From Desulfobacterales bacterium (GTDB lineage: Bacteria; Desulfobacterota; Desulfobacteria; Desulfobacterales; BuS5), in contig JAGVGX010000028.1 of assembly GCA_020056865.1 (NCBI GenBank), positions 1 through 20,561 of the forward strand: 20,561 bases of DNA, written 5' to 3'. Below, piece by piece: positions 9,198 to 18,621 of the stretch (the first letter of the stretch is position 1; each line of letters starts with the position of its first letter). The notes beneath the pieces were generated by a model. It did not search any database and was not told the origin of the DNA. It worked only from the letters and a program-made list of their open reading frames with translations. The translations under genes and the position numbers were made by a program.

Positions 9198-9820
9198 TGG
9201 CTTTGACGGACATGCAACGAACGGGTCTTTATCGTAAGCAGAACAAAAGAGGAAAGCGCCATGTGCTATGTGTTGCAGTCATGATGTTTTTTCTTTTGAT
9301 TGCCGGGATAGCCTATAGCTCATCAGATGGTGAACAAGCCCCGAAGGGATGGGTTAAAACAGATACATACAGGGTCATGAATTTTTTTGTTTTGGCTGCA
9401 GGCCTTGTTTTGCTTTTGCGAAAACCTGTATCAGAAGCCTTAAGCTCAAGGATTAAAGAGATCCAAAGTCACTTGGCTGACCTGGAAGCAAAAAGGAAAA
9501 ATGCTGAAAAAGAAGTTGTTCAATATGTTAAAAAGTTGTCTGATCTGGATAAGGAATCCGAAAAGATTATAGAGCAGTTTGTGCAACAGGGTAATGATGC
9601 AAAGGCAAAAATATTGAAAGAAGCGAAAACTGCTGCGGAAAAACTTGAAGTGCAGGCAAATAGAAGTATTGAAAATGAGTTTAAACGTGCGAAAGAGAGT
9701 ATAAAATCAGATTTGATAGAAAAGGCTCTTGTCAGAGCGGAAGAGCTGATTAAAAGCAGGATAAATGAAGCGGATCAGGCAAGACTGGTGGATGAATACT
9801 TAGAAAAGGTGGTGGCATAA
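9197..9820 (+). CDS. atpF: ATP synthase F0 subunit b (peripheral stalk)
   Basis: This 207-residue protein has two hydrophobic stretches. One, at 22-40, sits after a very basic N-terminus and looks like a signal sequence or extra span ending near AYSSSDGEQ. The second, at about 58-74, is followed by LLLRKPVSEALSSRIKEI, the b-subunit membrane exit. The rest is a long charged helix rich in Glu, Lys and Ala, which dimerises with b'. The extra N-terminal hydrophobic segment makes it longer than the about 156 residues of E. coli b; I believe this is common in deltaproteobacterial b subunits. It overlaps b' and atpH by TAATG at both ends. Confidence 0.92.
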   Translation: MALTDMQRTGLYRKQNKRGKRHVLCVAVMMFFLLIAGIAYSSSDGEQAPKGWVKTDTYRVMNFFVLAAGLVLLLRKPVSEALSSRIKEIQSHLADLEAKRKNAEKEVVQYVKKLSDLDKESEKIIEQFVQQGNDAKAKILKEAKTAAEKLEVQANRSIENEFKRAKESIKSDLIEKALVRAEELIKSRINEADQARLVDEYLEKVVA

Positions 9821-10371
9821 TGAAAAATTTAACTGTGGCACGGCGTTATGCCAAGGCACTTCTGCTTATAGCCAAAGAAGATGGTAAGGCAGAAAAGTAT
9901 AGGGAGGAACTCGATGGTTTCTCGCATTTGATTGCAAGGGAAAAAGAGTTAGAAAGCGCTCTTTGCAATCCGTTATATAATTCGGTAGGCCGCAAAAAAA
10001 TTTTGGAAGCAATTATAGAAAAACTAAAACTTTCATCTGTGATGCGGTCGTTTTTTCTCTTGCTATTTGATAAGGGAAGGATAGGATTTATAAATAATAT
10101 TAATGATTTTTATCAAAAATTGGCAGATGAACTCAAGGGTGCCGTTCGAGCCAGCCTGGTTTCGGCGACAGAACTTGCTGATGAAACTGTTGATAAGATT
10201 AGCGCAACGTTATCGAAAATAACAGGCAAGGATATTATTCTGGATGTTCAACATGACCCCAGCCTTATAGGTGGTGTTGTATCAAGAATTGGTGATCTGG
10301 TTTTGGACGGAAGTATCAGAACACAATTACTCAATATGAGAGAATCTTTAAAAAGGGGTGAGCGTGTATAA
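9820..10371 (+). CDS. atpH: ATP synthase F1 subunit delta
   Basis: The 183 residues match OSCP/delta. The N-terminal helical domain begins [19 protein letters not shown] (4-22). The C-terminal domain ends with the family motif around [32 protein letters not shown] (145-176). Delta caps F1 and joins it to the b/b' stalk. It is translationally coupled to both neighbours through TAATG overlaps at 9818-9822 and 10369-10373. Confidence 0.95.
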   Translation: MKNLTVARRYAKALLLIAKEDGKAEKYREELDGFSHLIAREKELESALCNPLYNSVGRKKILEAIIEKLKLSSVMRSFFLLLFDKGRIGFINNINDFYQKLADELKGAVRASLVSATELADETVDKISATLSKITGKDIILDVQHDPSLIGGVVSRIGDLVLDGSIRTQLLNMRESLKRGERV

Positions 10372-11888
10372 TGGAATTAAAAGCTGAAGAAATAAGTCAG
10401 ATTATAAAAGAACAAATTTCGGATTATGAAAAGAAGGTTGAGTTAACAGAAACAGGAGTTGTTTTATCTGTAGGTGATGGAATTGCAAGGGTCTACGGTC
10501 TTGAAAACGCGATGGCACTTGAACTTATTGAGTTTCCTGGCGGGATAATGGGACTTGTTCTTAACCTTGAAGAGGACAATGTTGGGATTGCCATCATGGG
10601 TGAGTGCAGTCATATTAAAGAGGGAGATATTGTCAAGCGTTCCGGCAAAATAGCCGAGGTCCCTGTTGGAGAAGCCGTTTTGGGGCGTGTCGTTTCCGCT
10701 GTTGGGGAACCATTGGATGGGAAAGGCCCTATTGAAGCCACTGAATTAAGACGCGTTGAGATGGTTGCTCCTGGAGTTATAGCAAGGAAAAGTGTTCATG
10801 AGCCCTGTTACACGGGTTTAAAAGCAATTGACGCCATGACTCCGGTGGGTCGTGGACAGCGTGAACTTATTATCGGTGACCGCCAGATTGGGAAAACTGC
10901 CTGTGCTGTAGATGCAATTTTAGCTCAGAAGGAAACGGGTATTTATTGTATCTATGTGGCGTGTGGGCAGAAAAAATCAACGGTAGCTCAGGTGCATGCT
11001 GTTTTAGAGAAACATGGTGCCATGGAATATACAACGATTGTATCTGCGTGTGCCAGCGATCCTGCCACCCTTCAGTATCTCGCGCCATATGCAGGATGTG
11101 CCATGGGAGAATATTACCGTGATAAGGGGCAGCACGCCCTTATTGTTTACGATGATTTATCAAAGCAGGCAGTTGCATACAGGCAGATTTCACTTCTATT
11201 GCGCCGACCTCCCGGACGTGAGGCATATCCAGGAGATATTTTCTATAACCACAGCCGTTTACTGGAACGCGCATGCAAACTAAATGATGAACTTGGCGCT
11301 GGTTCCTTAACCGCCTTGCCTATCATAGAAACACAAGCAGGCGATGTATCCGCATATATTCCAACCAATGTTATTTCAATTACTGACGGACAGATTTATC
11401 TTGAGCCTTCCCTTTTCTTTGCAGGGGTCAGGCCAGCTATTAATGTCGGGCTTTCAGTATCACGTGTTGGAGGGTCTGCACAGGTTAAGGCAATGAAACA
11501 GGTTGCCGGAACATTAAGGCTTGATCTTGCCCAGTTTAGAGAGCTCGAGGCTTTTGCGGCATTTGGGTCTGACCTTGACGTGGCAACACAGAAACAGCTG
11601 ATCCGTGGTGAAAGGCTTGTTGAGATACTTAACCAGCCCCAGTACAAGCCGTTACCTTTGGAAAAGCAGGTGGCTATTCTGTTTGCTGGAACAAGGGGTT
11701 ATCTTGACAAATATCCAGTAAAGGTTCTGGCCAAGTATGAGGCAGGGCTTTATATGTTTTTGGAAGAAAGACATCCGGGTATCCTCTCTGAGATAAAAGA
11801 TAAAAAAGAGATATCAGCAGAATTGGATAAAAAAATGAACGACGCTTTGAAAACATATAATGATGAATTTAAAGATACGATAAACTAA
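10371..11888 (+). CDS. atpA: ATP synthase F1 subunit alpha
   Basis: The protein has 505 residues, a standard length. The P-loop reads GDRQIGKT (169-176), with Ile where the widespread form has Thr. Walker B is [12 protein letters not shown] (256-267), and the conserved arginine-finger region is [12 protein letters not shown] (360-371; Arg365). The N-terminal beta barrel (about 25-95) and C-terminal helical bundle are complete. Alpha carries the non-catalytic nucleotide sites and lends Arg to the catalytic beta site. A gap of 95 bases with a striking inverted repeat separates it from atpG. Confidence 0.98.
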   Translation: MELKAEEISQIIKEQISDYEKKVELTETGVVLSVGDGIARVYGLENAMALELIEFPGGIMGLVLNLEEDNVGIAIMGECSHIKEGDIVKRSGKIAEVPVGEAVLGRVVSAVGEPLDGKGPIEATELRRVEMVAPGVIARKSVHEPCYTGLKAIDAMTPVGRGQRELIIGDRQIGKTACAVDAILAQKETGIYCIYVACGQKKSTVAQVHAVLEKHGAMEYTTIVSACASDPATLQYLAPYAGCAMGEYYRDKGQHALIVYDDLSKQAVAYRQISLLLRRPPGREAYPGDIFYNHSRLLERACKLNDELGAGSLTALPIIETQAGDVSAYIPTNVISITDGQIYLEPSLFFAGVRPAINVGLSVSRVGGSAQVKAMKQVAGTLRLDLAQFRELEAFAAFGSDLDVATQKQLIRGERLVEILNQPQYKPLPLEKQVAILFAGTRGYLDKYPVKVLAKYEAGLYMFLEERHPGILSEIKDKKEISAELDKKMNDALKTYNDEFKDTIN

Positions 11889-11892
11889 GTAA

Positions 11893-11955
11893 TATTGCTT
11901 TGTTGAAGACGCATGCCAAATGTCAACCATAAAAAAGGTTTTATTCAAAGCAATA
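11893..11955 (+). repeat. Inverted repeat in the atpA-atpG gap
   Basis: TATTGCTTTG (11893-11902) and CAAAGCAATA (11946-11955) are perfect 10-bp inverted arms. Inside the 43-base loop is a smaller stem, AACC/GGTT (11925-11928, 11937-11940). A run of A follows the right arm, so it is not an intrinsic terminator on the + strand. As RNA it would form a hairpin about 28 bases before the atpG start. It may affect mRNA processing or translation. Confidence 0.55.
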
Positions 11956-11983
11956 AAAAAATACATAATAAGGGCTTAGCCGT

Positions 11984-12883
11984 ATGCCAAGTTTAAAAGA
12001 TGTTCAGACAAAAATTTCAGCTGTTAAAAAAACGCAGCAAATCACCAAGGCAATGAATATGGTTGCAACTTCCAGACTTCGTGGTTGTCAGATGAGAATG
12101 GAAGGGTTTCGTTCCTATGCAGATAAGTTCAGTGAAGTTTTAGGCAGCCTTGCAGAAAAGTCAGGAGAAGAAGCCAATGAGCTGTTTACGCCTCGGGAAC
12201 AAGTGAACAACATCCATATTGTTTTATGTACTTCAGACAGAGGCCTGTGCGGTGGATTTAACGCAAACTTGATAGATAAGGCTTCAAAATTTATAGCAGA
12301 TCCTTCATCAAACGGAATGGAATTTACATTTACAGGCTTCGGCAAGAAGGGTTTAAACTGGTGCAGAAAAAAAAAACAGAATGTCACAGATGCTTATTTG
12401 GATATTGTTGGAAAACGGATTCCTTTTCATGTTGCATCCACGGCCGGCAGAAAGCTTGTTGATGCTTATTTGGAAGGGACCTATGACGAGGTGTATATTA
12501 TCTATCCAGAATTTTTAAATGTGGGACGACAGATACCGGTAATGAAGAAGCTTCTGCCCATACCACCCATTGAAAGCAAAAATGGGAAAGATGAGCATGA
12601 TGAGGACAGAATATTCTATCTTGCGGAGCATATTTGTGAGCCTCCACCTGAAGAACTGTTAGGTGTGCTTCTTCCAAAAAATGTATTTGTCCAGATTTAT
12701 CGTGCGTTGCTTGAAACTTCAACCAGCGAACACGCTGCGCGTATGACAGCTATGGATAATGCTACCAAGGCATGTAAAGATATTATTGAAAATCTTACTG
12801 TTTTATACAATAAAGCCAGGCAGTCTGCAATTACTGCAGAGTTGATGGATATCGTTGGTGGCGCTGAGGCACTTAGAGGATAA
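11984..12883 (+). CDS. atpG: ATP synthase F1 subunit gamma
   Basis: The 299-residue protein has the long N-terminal helix of gamma (MPSLKDVQTKISAVKKTQQITKAMNMVATSRLR). The Rossmann-like middle includes IVLCTSDRGLCGGFNANL (79-96). The C-terminal helix holds EHAARMTAMDNATKACKDIIENL (249-271) and ends NKARQSAITAELMDIVGGAEAL. It is the rotating central shaft of F1. AAGGG lies about 10 bases before the ATG. A slightly long acidic and basic loop, SKNGKDEHDEDR (201-212), sits in the variable region. Confidence 0.97.
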   Translation: MPSLKDVQTKISAVKKTQQITKAMNMVATSRLRGCQMRMEGFRSYADKFSEVLGSLAEKSGEEANELFTPREQVNNIHIVLCTSDRGLCGGFNANLIDKASKFIADPSSNGMEFTFTGFGKKGLNWCRKKKQNVTDAYLDIVGKRIPFHVASTAGRKLVDAYLEGTYDEVYIIYPEFLNVGRQIPVMKKLLPIPPIESKNGKDEHDEDRIFYLAEHICEPPPEELLGVLLPKNVFVQIYRALLETSTSEHAARMTAMDNATKACKDIIENLTVLYNKARQSAITAELMDIVGGAEALRG

Positions 12884-12923
12884 GAAAACAAACATCGAAT
12901 ATATTTTGATAGGAGGTTGTTAG

Positions 12924-14342
<1,419 letters not shown>

Positions 14343-14357
14343 CCGGGAGGGTTCATC

Positions 14358-14771
14358 ATGGCCGAAAATATTAGACTTGAAGTTGTTACTCCAGAAAAAG
14401 CTGTGGTTAGTGAAGAGGCCAAAATTGTCGTGTGTCCAGGAATTCTTGGTGAGTTTGGTGTTCTTGCTGGGCATACGCCTTTTTTGACAATACTGAAGAC
14501 TGGAACAATTCGCTATACCGACAAAGATGGAAAGGATCGTTATGTTTTTGTAAGTGAAGGATTTGCTGAAGCACTTCCAGATAAGGTGACCGTGCTTGCA
14601 GAATCAGCAGAAAGAAGAAAGGATATTGACATTGATCGTGCAAAAGCTGCAATGGAGCGGGCTCAAAAAAGATTAGATGCTAAAGATAAAGATACCGGAG
14701 TTGATATCATCAGAGCCGAAGCTGCCCTTCAACGTGCGCTTCACCGTATTAACCTTGCTTCAACGCGATAA
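14358..14771 (+). CDS. atpC: ATP synthase F1 subunit epsilon
   Basis: The 137 residues have the N-terminal beta sandwich (LEVVTPEKAVVSEEAKIVVCPGILGEFGVLAGHTPFLTILKTG, about 7-50) and a C-terminal two-helix hairpin rich in Ala, Arg and Lys (about 88-137). Epsilon binds gamma at the base of F1 and can inhibit ATP hydrolysis. It starts 15 bases after atpD with GGGAGG just upstream. It is the last gene before a strong terminator, so it closes the operon. Confidence 0.96.
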   Translation: MAENIRLEVVTPEKAVVSEEAKIVVCPGILGEFGVLAGHTPFLTILKTGTIRYTDKDGKDRYVFVSEGFAEALPDKVTVLAESAERRKDIDIDRAKAAMERAQKRLDAKDKDTGVDIIRAEAALQRALHRINLASTR

Positions 14772-14937
14772 CACGCTGTGATTTATTTTAAATTTATATT
14801 TTTGGGTTGGAATCGATATTTTTATTTAGTAATGCACCTGAATAAGCGTAAAATAAAACGTAATTTATGAATTAACATTCTATTCATTCTGATTATGTAA
14901 AAACCAATTTTATTCTTTTTATGGAATAATAAACGTA

Positions 14938-14977
14938 ACAAAAGGCAGGCTATTTATTTTAATAGTCTGCCTTTTTT
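14938..14977 (+). terminator. Intrinsic terminator of the atp operon
   Basis: A 14-bp stem (14941-14954 with 14961-14974, one G-U pair) closes a 6-base loop and runs into six T (14972-14977). It lies 167 bases after atpC. The stretch 14772-14937 is AT-rich and shows nothing else. Confidence 0.9.
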
Positions 14978-15052
14978 ACTCAATCAATTGATACAATGAC
15001 AGGATATGCCCTTTTATTGCAATTCGGATAACATACTTAAAAAAGAGGTAAA

Positions 15053-15817
15053 ATGAAAAAAAACTTCCCAAGTGTGACCGCTGTTATACTTGCAGCCGGG
15101 TTGGGGACGCGCATGAAGTCTTCAAAAGCAAAAGTGCTGCATGAGCTGAATGGGAAACCCATGATTACGTATGTAGTTGAAACTGCAGAAGCTGTTGTTG
15201 GGAAAAATATAGTTGTTGTTATCGGCAATCAGGCTGACAAGGTTCGAAAGGTGGTTTCGGAAAAATTCGATACAGAATTTGCTTACCAGAAGGAGCAGCT
15301 TGGTACAGGGCACGCTGTTTTATGTTCATTGATGTATATCCCGGAGAGGACAAAAAATGTAGTTATTTTATGCGGTGACGTCCCGCTTCTTCGTCCTGAA
15401 ACAGTTGAGAACCTCTTAAGAGATCATATTAACATGGATCGTGATGTTTCAATTCTGGCTGTTAATATTAATGATCCTGAAGGATATGGCAGATTAATCG
15501 TAGATTCGAATTGTAATGTTTCCGGAATTGTTGAACAGGCAGATGCAACTGAAGAACAAAGGAAAATTAAAACTATTAATTCAGGGATTTATTGTGTAAA
15601 AAAGGATTTTTTAGCTGATGCCCTGCCGCAACTAAAACCCTATAATGCACAAAAAGAGTATTATTTTACAGACATTATCGAACTGGGTTACAAGGGCAAA
15701 AAAAATATTGGAGCACTTGTGAGCTGTGATCCTGAAGAAGTTATTGGGATTAATAGTCTTAATGATCTTACTTCAGCAAGTGAAATTTTGAAGAAAAGAC
15801 CGAGTAAAATTACTTGA
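15053..15817 (+). CDS. glmU: GlmU-type UDP-GlcNAc pyrophosphorylase (uridyltransferase domain only)
   Basis: The 254 residues match the N-terminal half of GlmU. The nucleotide-binding loop is LAAGLGTRMKSSKAKVLHELNGKPM (13-37), followed by QLGTGHAV (82-89), GDVPLL (108-113), EGYGRLI (143-149), NSGIYC (176-181), EYYFTDII (202-209) and EEVIGINSLNDL (228-239). It should make UDP-GlcNAc from GlcNAc-1-P and UTP. The left-handed beta-helix acetyltransferase half of ordinary GlmU (about 450 residues) is absent. Residues 240-254 end the protein cleanly, and no hexapeptide-repeat coding follows in any frame before the next gene. The start has GAGGT 5 bases upstream. It could also be named a generic sugar nucleotidyltransferase. 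Confidence 0.85.
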   Translation: MKKNFPSVTAVILAAGLGTRMKSSKAKVLHELNGKPMITYVVETAEAVVGKNIVVVIGNQADKVRKVVSEKFDTEFAYQKEQLGTGHAVLCSLMYIPERTKNVVILCGDVPLLRPETVENLLRDHINMDRDVSILAVNINDPEGYGRLIVDSNCNVSGIVEQADATEEQRKIKTINSGIYCVKKDFLADALPQLKPYNAQKEYYFTDIIELGYKGKKNIGALVSCDPEEVIGINSLNDLTSASEILKKRPSKIT

Positions 15818-15842
15818 CTTTGTGATAGTTGTACGCTTATAT
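15814..15842 (+). promoter_or_regulatory. Candidate promoter for the zapB-like/zapA unit
   Basis: TTGACT (15814-15819), a 17-base spacer and TTATAT (15837-15842). The -35 overlaps the stop codon of the upstream gene. The start near 15849 gives a leader of about 20 bases. Confidence 0.5.
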
Positions 15843-15870
15843 ATTAAAAACTGATTAAGAGGTGAGCCAA

Positions 15871-16110
15871 TTGGATAAGGAGTTGATATTGAAGCAGTTT
15901 GATGAAATCGAACAAAAAGTTGAAAAAATAATTGGTATTTGCAGGTCATTGGAAAATACCAATTTGGAACTTAGAGATAAAATCGAAAGTTTGGAAAATC
16001 ATCTTAAGGAAAAGGATCAAGCGGAAAAAAATTATATTAAAGAAAAGGATTTAATCCGTACAAAGATAGATGGGTTGCTGGTTAAACTAAACGATTTTGC
16101 TGAAGATTAG
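15871..16110 (+). CDS. Small coiled-coil protein, ZapB-like cell division factor
   Basis: The 79-residue protein is almost wholly a charged amphipathic helix with leucine/isoleucine heptads (about 3-75) and no membrane span. Size, coiled coil and position directly before zapA suggest a ZapB-like partner of the Z-ring. Sequence alone cannot prove it, since short coiled coils lack diagnostic motifs. I prefer the TTG start at 15871, because the ribosome-binding site AAGAGGTGAG (15858-15867) lies just upstream. A GTG at 15862, 3 codons earlier, overlaps that site. Confidence 0.6.
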   Translation: MDKELILKQFDEIEQKVEKIIGICRSLENTNLELRDKIESLENHLKEKDQAEKNYIKEKDLIRTKIDGLLVKLNDFAED

Positions 16111-16159
16111 AATAATATTTTGCTAACTAACAGCTTGATAAAGGTGGATAGCTTTTCCA

Positions 16160-16453
16160 TTGGAAAATTTTGTATCAATAGAACTATTCGGACAAAAATA
16201 TACATTTCAAACCGAAGCTGAAGCAGATGATGCGAAAGAGATCGCTGACTTCTTGGCCAGTGAAGTAGCTAAGATTGAAACAAAACTTGAAGGCAATGCT
16301 GCACGGGTAAATAAAATAGCAATAATGATTATGGCTGCGCTTAATATCTCTAATGAATATATTGAAATGAAAAAGAATTATTCTGACGTGTTGATGGATA
16401 TCTCAAAACGATCATCAAGATTGATTTATGACTTGAATTCCATCGTAAATTAA
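16160..16453 (+). CDS. zapA: Cell division protein ZapA
   Basis: The 97 residues show the ZapA pattern. The N-terminal strand pair is VSIELFGQKYTFQTEAEADDAKEIADFLASEVAKI (5-39), then a helix with AARVNKIAIMIMAALNISNEYIEM (47-70) and a C-terminal coiled coil. ZapA binds and bundles FtsZ at mid-cell. The start is TTG at 16160. The best ribosome-binding site, AAGGTGG (16141-16147), is about 12 bases away, longer than ideal; no ATG lies in a suitable place. A 6S RNA follows, the zapA-ssrS order also known in other proteobacteria. Confidence 0.88.
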   Translation: MENFVSIELFGQKYTFQTEAEADDAKEIADFLASEVAKIETKLEGNAARVNKIAIMIMAALNISNEYIEMKKNYSDVLMDISKRSSRLIYDLNSIVN

Positions 16454-16469
16454 ATGCATTAATGTTGTT

Positions 16470-16498
16470 TTGCAGGTTTTATATCGAACATGTTATAT
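16470..16498 (+). promoter_or_regulatory. Candidate promoter for 6S RNA
   Basis: TTGCAG (16470-16475), a 17-base spacer and TTATAT (16493-16498). The start near 16505 would make a precursor with about 25-30 extra 5' bases before the closing stem. The RNA could also be read through from zapA. Confidence 0.45.
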
Positions 16499-16529
16499 GT
16501 AATTTCGAACCGTAATCATTTTAACTGAT

Positions 16530-16712
16530 TTAAACCCCTGCTGTGTTTGTGATTGGAAGAAGTTCTTTGATCCAACGTTTTTACCGAATGAGTGCTTTCC
16601 CTGGTTTTGGTGTGCATGTTCTGTTTATTCAGAAAAGCCTAAAGAAACCACAAGGCGCATTTATTTTATTTAGGTTCAAAGACCTTTCAACACGGCATAT
16701 GGCGGGGGGACA
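16530..16712 (+). ncRNA. ssrS: 6S RNA
   Basis: About 180 bases resemble 6S RNA in order and spacing. A closing stem pairs 16535-16546 with 16697-16708 (12 pairs, several G-U). Inside are GTGTGCATG, the hairpin TTCTG-TTTATT-CAGAA, AGAAAAGCCTAAA (compare GAGAAGCCTTAAA in E. coli), GGTTCAAAGACC (compare GGTTCAAGGGTT) and ACGGCATATGGCGG near the 3' end. 6S RNA mimics an open promoter and sequesters the housekeeping sigma-factor RNA polymerase in slow growth. It lies directly after zapA, as expected. The exact ends are estimates; the identification rests on motif order and position rather than a covariance-model score. Confidence 0.82.
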
Positions 16713-16748
16713 TCCAAGTCATTATTTCCCCATTGCTGCCTTGTTTTT
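16694..16748 (+). terminator. Possible intrinsic terminator overlapping the 6S RNA 3' strand
   Basis: GGCA (16694-16697) can pair with TGCC (16737-16740), and GGGGGGA (16704-16710) with TTTCCCC (16725-16731). An internal loop lies between them, and TTGTTTTT follows. This fold uses the same bases as the 6S closing stem, so the two are mutually exclusive. Confidence 0.4.
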
Positions 16749-17049
16749 ATCCATGCCAAGCGAGTAACTGCTAACCGTTTTACCCATAGTTTTGCTCGTT
16801 AAAATTTAATAGAATGTTATATCTGTAAGGTGTTTAAGAAAAAAAGTTTGCAATTGATCAGGTTATTTAATTACTTAATAATATGATATTATGTTACATC
16901 ATAATGACCATGTTTATTAGTGAGATTATATAAAAGCTATTTATGTTGTTTGAAAAAGTTTTTACTGAAGATGTGCTGATTTTCAAAACAGCTGCGCAGA
17001 GCTGATGTTAAAGCCCTCATCAAATGAGGTTTACATAGGAGAGAGTATA
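16749..17049 (+). other. Non-coding region between 6S RNA and RNase Y
   Basis: This is AT-rich DNA with no supported gene. It holds a candidate promoter (16854-16882) and a short inverted pair ATTATG/CATAAT around 16889-16906. The remaining bases form the leader of the RNase Y gene. RNase Y genes can be autoregulated through their leader, but nothing here shows it directly. Confidence 0.5.
16854..16882 (+). promoter_or_regulatory. Candidate promoter for rny-tyrS
   Basis: TTGATC (16854-16859), a 17-base spacer and AATAAT (16877-16882). It is a fair match in very AT-rich DNA, where chance matches are common. The leader would be about 160 bases. Confidence 0.3.
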
Positions 17050-18612
17050 ATGATTGAATATGCTATAATAATTGGGATGGTTTGTTTTATAGCGGGTGTA
17101 GCCATTTTAGGCATTATTAAGTGGAAAAGCCTGTCTATGAAAATTAGAGCTGTTGATGTAAATGCCGCTCATATCCTTCAGGAGGCAAAACATAATTCAG
17201 AAACAATAATTAAAGAGGCTGAGATAGAGGCAAAAACAAAACTGCTAAAAATGAAAAGTGAGTTTGATGCCGAAACAAAGGAAGCTAGAAATGAATTAAA
17301 AAAAAGAGAAAAAAGAATAATACAAAAAGAGGAGAATTTAGAACGAAAGGTTAGTCTCCAGGAACGTAAAGAAAAAGATTTATCGAGTAAAGAAAACCAT
17401 CTCGCTGGCATTGAAAAAGACATAGCACAAAGTAAAAAACAATATAACGACCTGATTGAGGAGCAAAAAATACAGCTTGAAAAGGTTTCAGGATTAACAG
17501 CAGATCAGGCAAAAGAGCTTTTGCTTAAAATGATGGAAGATGAGGCGAGACATGAAGGTGCAAGGCTTATTAAAAAGATAGAAAATGAAGCTATAGAGAA
17601 GGCGGATAGAAAAGCGAAAGATATTATTTCCACAGCAATTCAAAGATATGCCGGCGATTGTATTGCTGAGCGTGCTGTTTCTGTTGTCCAGCTTCCAAAT
17701 GATGATATGAAGGGCCGGATTATTGGAAGGGAAGGTCGTAATATACGGGCACTTGAAGCAGCAACAGGGATTGATTTAATTATTGATGATACACCTGAAG
17801 CAGTTATCCTGTCAGGTTATAATCCTGTTAGACGTGAAGTGGCGAGGCTTTCTTTAATTCAATTAATATCAGATGGTCGAATTCATCCTGCTCGAATAGA
17901 GGATATAGTAAAAAAAGTAGGCAAGGAAGTTGATGCTACAATTAAAGAGGCCGGAGAGCAGGCAGTATTTGATCTTGGTGTTCATGGGATTCATCCGGAT
18001 ATCATTAAAAATATAGGCAGTTTGAAGTTTAGAACAAGTTATGCGCAAAATGTGTTGCAGCATTCTATTGAGGTTGGTTTTTTGTGCGGGATCATGGCTG
18101 CTGAATTGAATTTGGACCAGAAACTTGCAAAAAGAATTGGTTTATTGCATGATATAGGCAAAGCAGTTGACCATGAGGTTGAAGGCTCTCATGCCACAAT
18201 CGGTTCAAGAATTGCTAACAAGCTCGGCGAGAGTGAAGACGTGGTACATGCTATTGCCGCACATCATGAAGATATAGCCCCTAACAGTGTTTATGCGGTA
18301 CTTGTCCAGGCTGCTGACAGTCTTTCCGGGGCAAGGCCTGGTGCGAGGAAGGAACTTCTCGAGAGCTATATTAAAAGACTTGAAGATTTAGAAATGATTG
18401 CCAAATCGTTCAAAGGCGTTGCAAATACCTACGCAATACAGGCGGGAAGAGAGCTTAGGGTTATTGTTGAAAGCGACATGATTTCAGATGAAGCGTCTAC
18501 GCTGCTGAGCAGGGATATTGTTAAGAAGGTTGAGCAGGAATTGACGTTCCCAGGACAGATAAAGATTACGGTTATTCGAGAAACCAGAGCAGTTGAGTAT
18601 GCTAATAAATAA
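17050..18612 (+). CDS. rny: Ribonuclease Y
   Basis: The 520-residue protein has the usual RNase Y length and order. There is an N-terminal membrane span (about 3-23), a long charged coiled coil (about 35-200), a KH RNA-binding domain with [12 protein letters not shown] (222-233) and then an HD phosphohydrolase domain. In the HD domain, His338 (LQHSIEV), His367-Asp368 ([12 protein letters not shown]) and AHHEDI (404-409) provide the metal site. It is a membrane-bound endonuclease that starts mRNA decay. ATG 17050 has AGGAGAGAG about 5 bases upstream; an earlier ATG (17005) would add 15 residues before the membrane span and lacks such a site. tyrS begins 9 bases after the stop. Confidence 0.97.
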   Translation: MIEYAIIIGMVCFIAGVAILGIIKWKSLSMKIRAVDVNAAHILQEAKHNSETIIKEAEIEAKTKLLKMKSEFDAETKEARNELKKREKRIIQKEENLERKVSLQERKEKDLSSKENHLAGIEKDIAQSKKQYNDLIEEQKIQLEKVSGLTADQAKELLLKMMEDEARHEGARLIKKIENEAIEKADRKAKDIISTAIQRYAGDCIAERAVSVVQLPNDDMKGRIIGREGRNIRALEAATGIDLIIDDTPEAVILSGYNPVRREVARLSLIQLISDGRIHPARIEDIVKKVGKEVDATIKEAGEQAVFDLGVHGIHPDIIKNIGSLKFRTSYAQNVLQHSIEVGFLCGIMAAELNLDQKLAKRIGLLHDIGKAVDHEVEGSHATIGSRIANKLGESEDVVHAIAAHHEDIAPNSVYAVLVQAADSLSGARPGARKELLESYIKRLEDLEMIAKSFKGVANTYAIQAGRELRVIVESDMISDEASTLLSRDIVKKVEQELTFPGQIKITVIRETRAVEYANK

Positions 18613-18621
18613 GGATGAAGG

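Noticed and set aside
15818..15870. A frameshifted remainder of GlmU
   Set aside because: Only about 50 bases lie before the next gene, and no hexapeptide-repeat coding is visible in any frame there or further on.
16543..16767. Open frame of 74 codons after zapA
   Set aside because: It lies across the 6S RNA, has no ribosome-binding site and shows no protein-like family features.
16876..16911. Short palindromes in the RNase Y leader
   Set aside because: ATTATG/CATAAT and neighbouring pairs are short and sit in very AT-rich DNA, where such pairs arise by chance.
17005..17049. Earlier ATG for RNase Y
   Set aside because: It would place 15 polar residues before the membrane anchor and lacks a good ribosome-binding site; 17050 has one.
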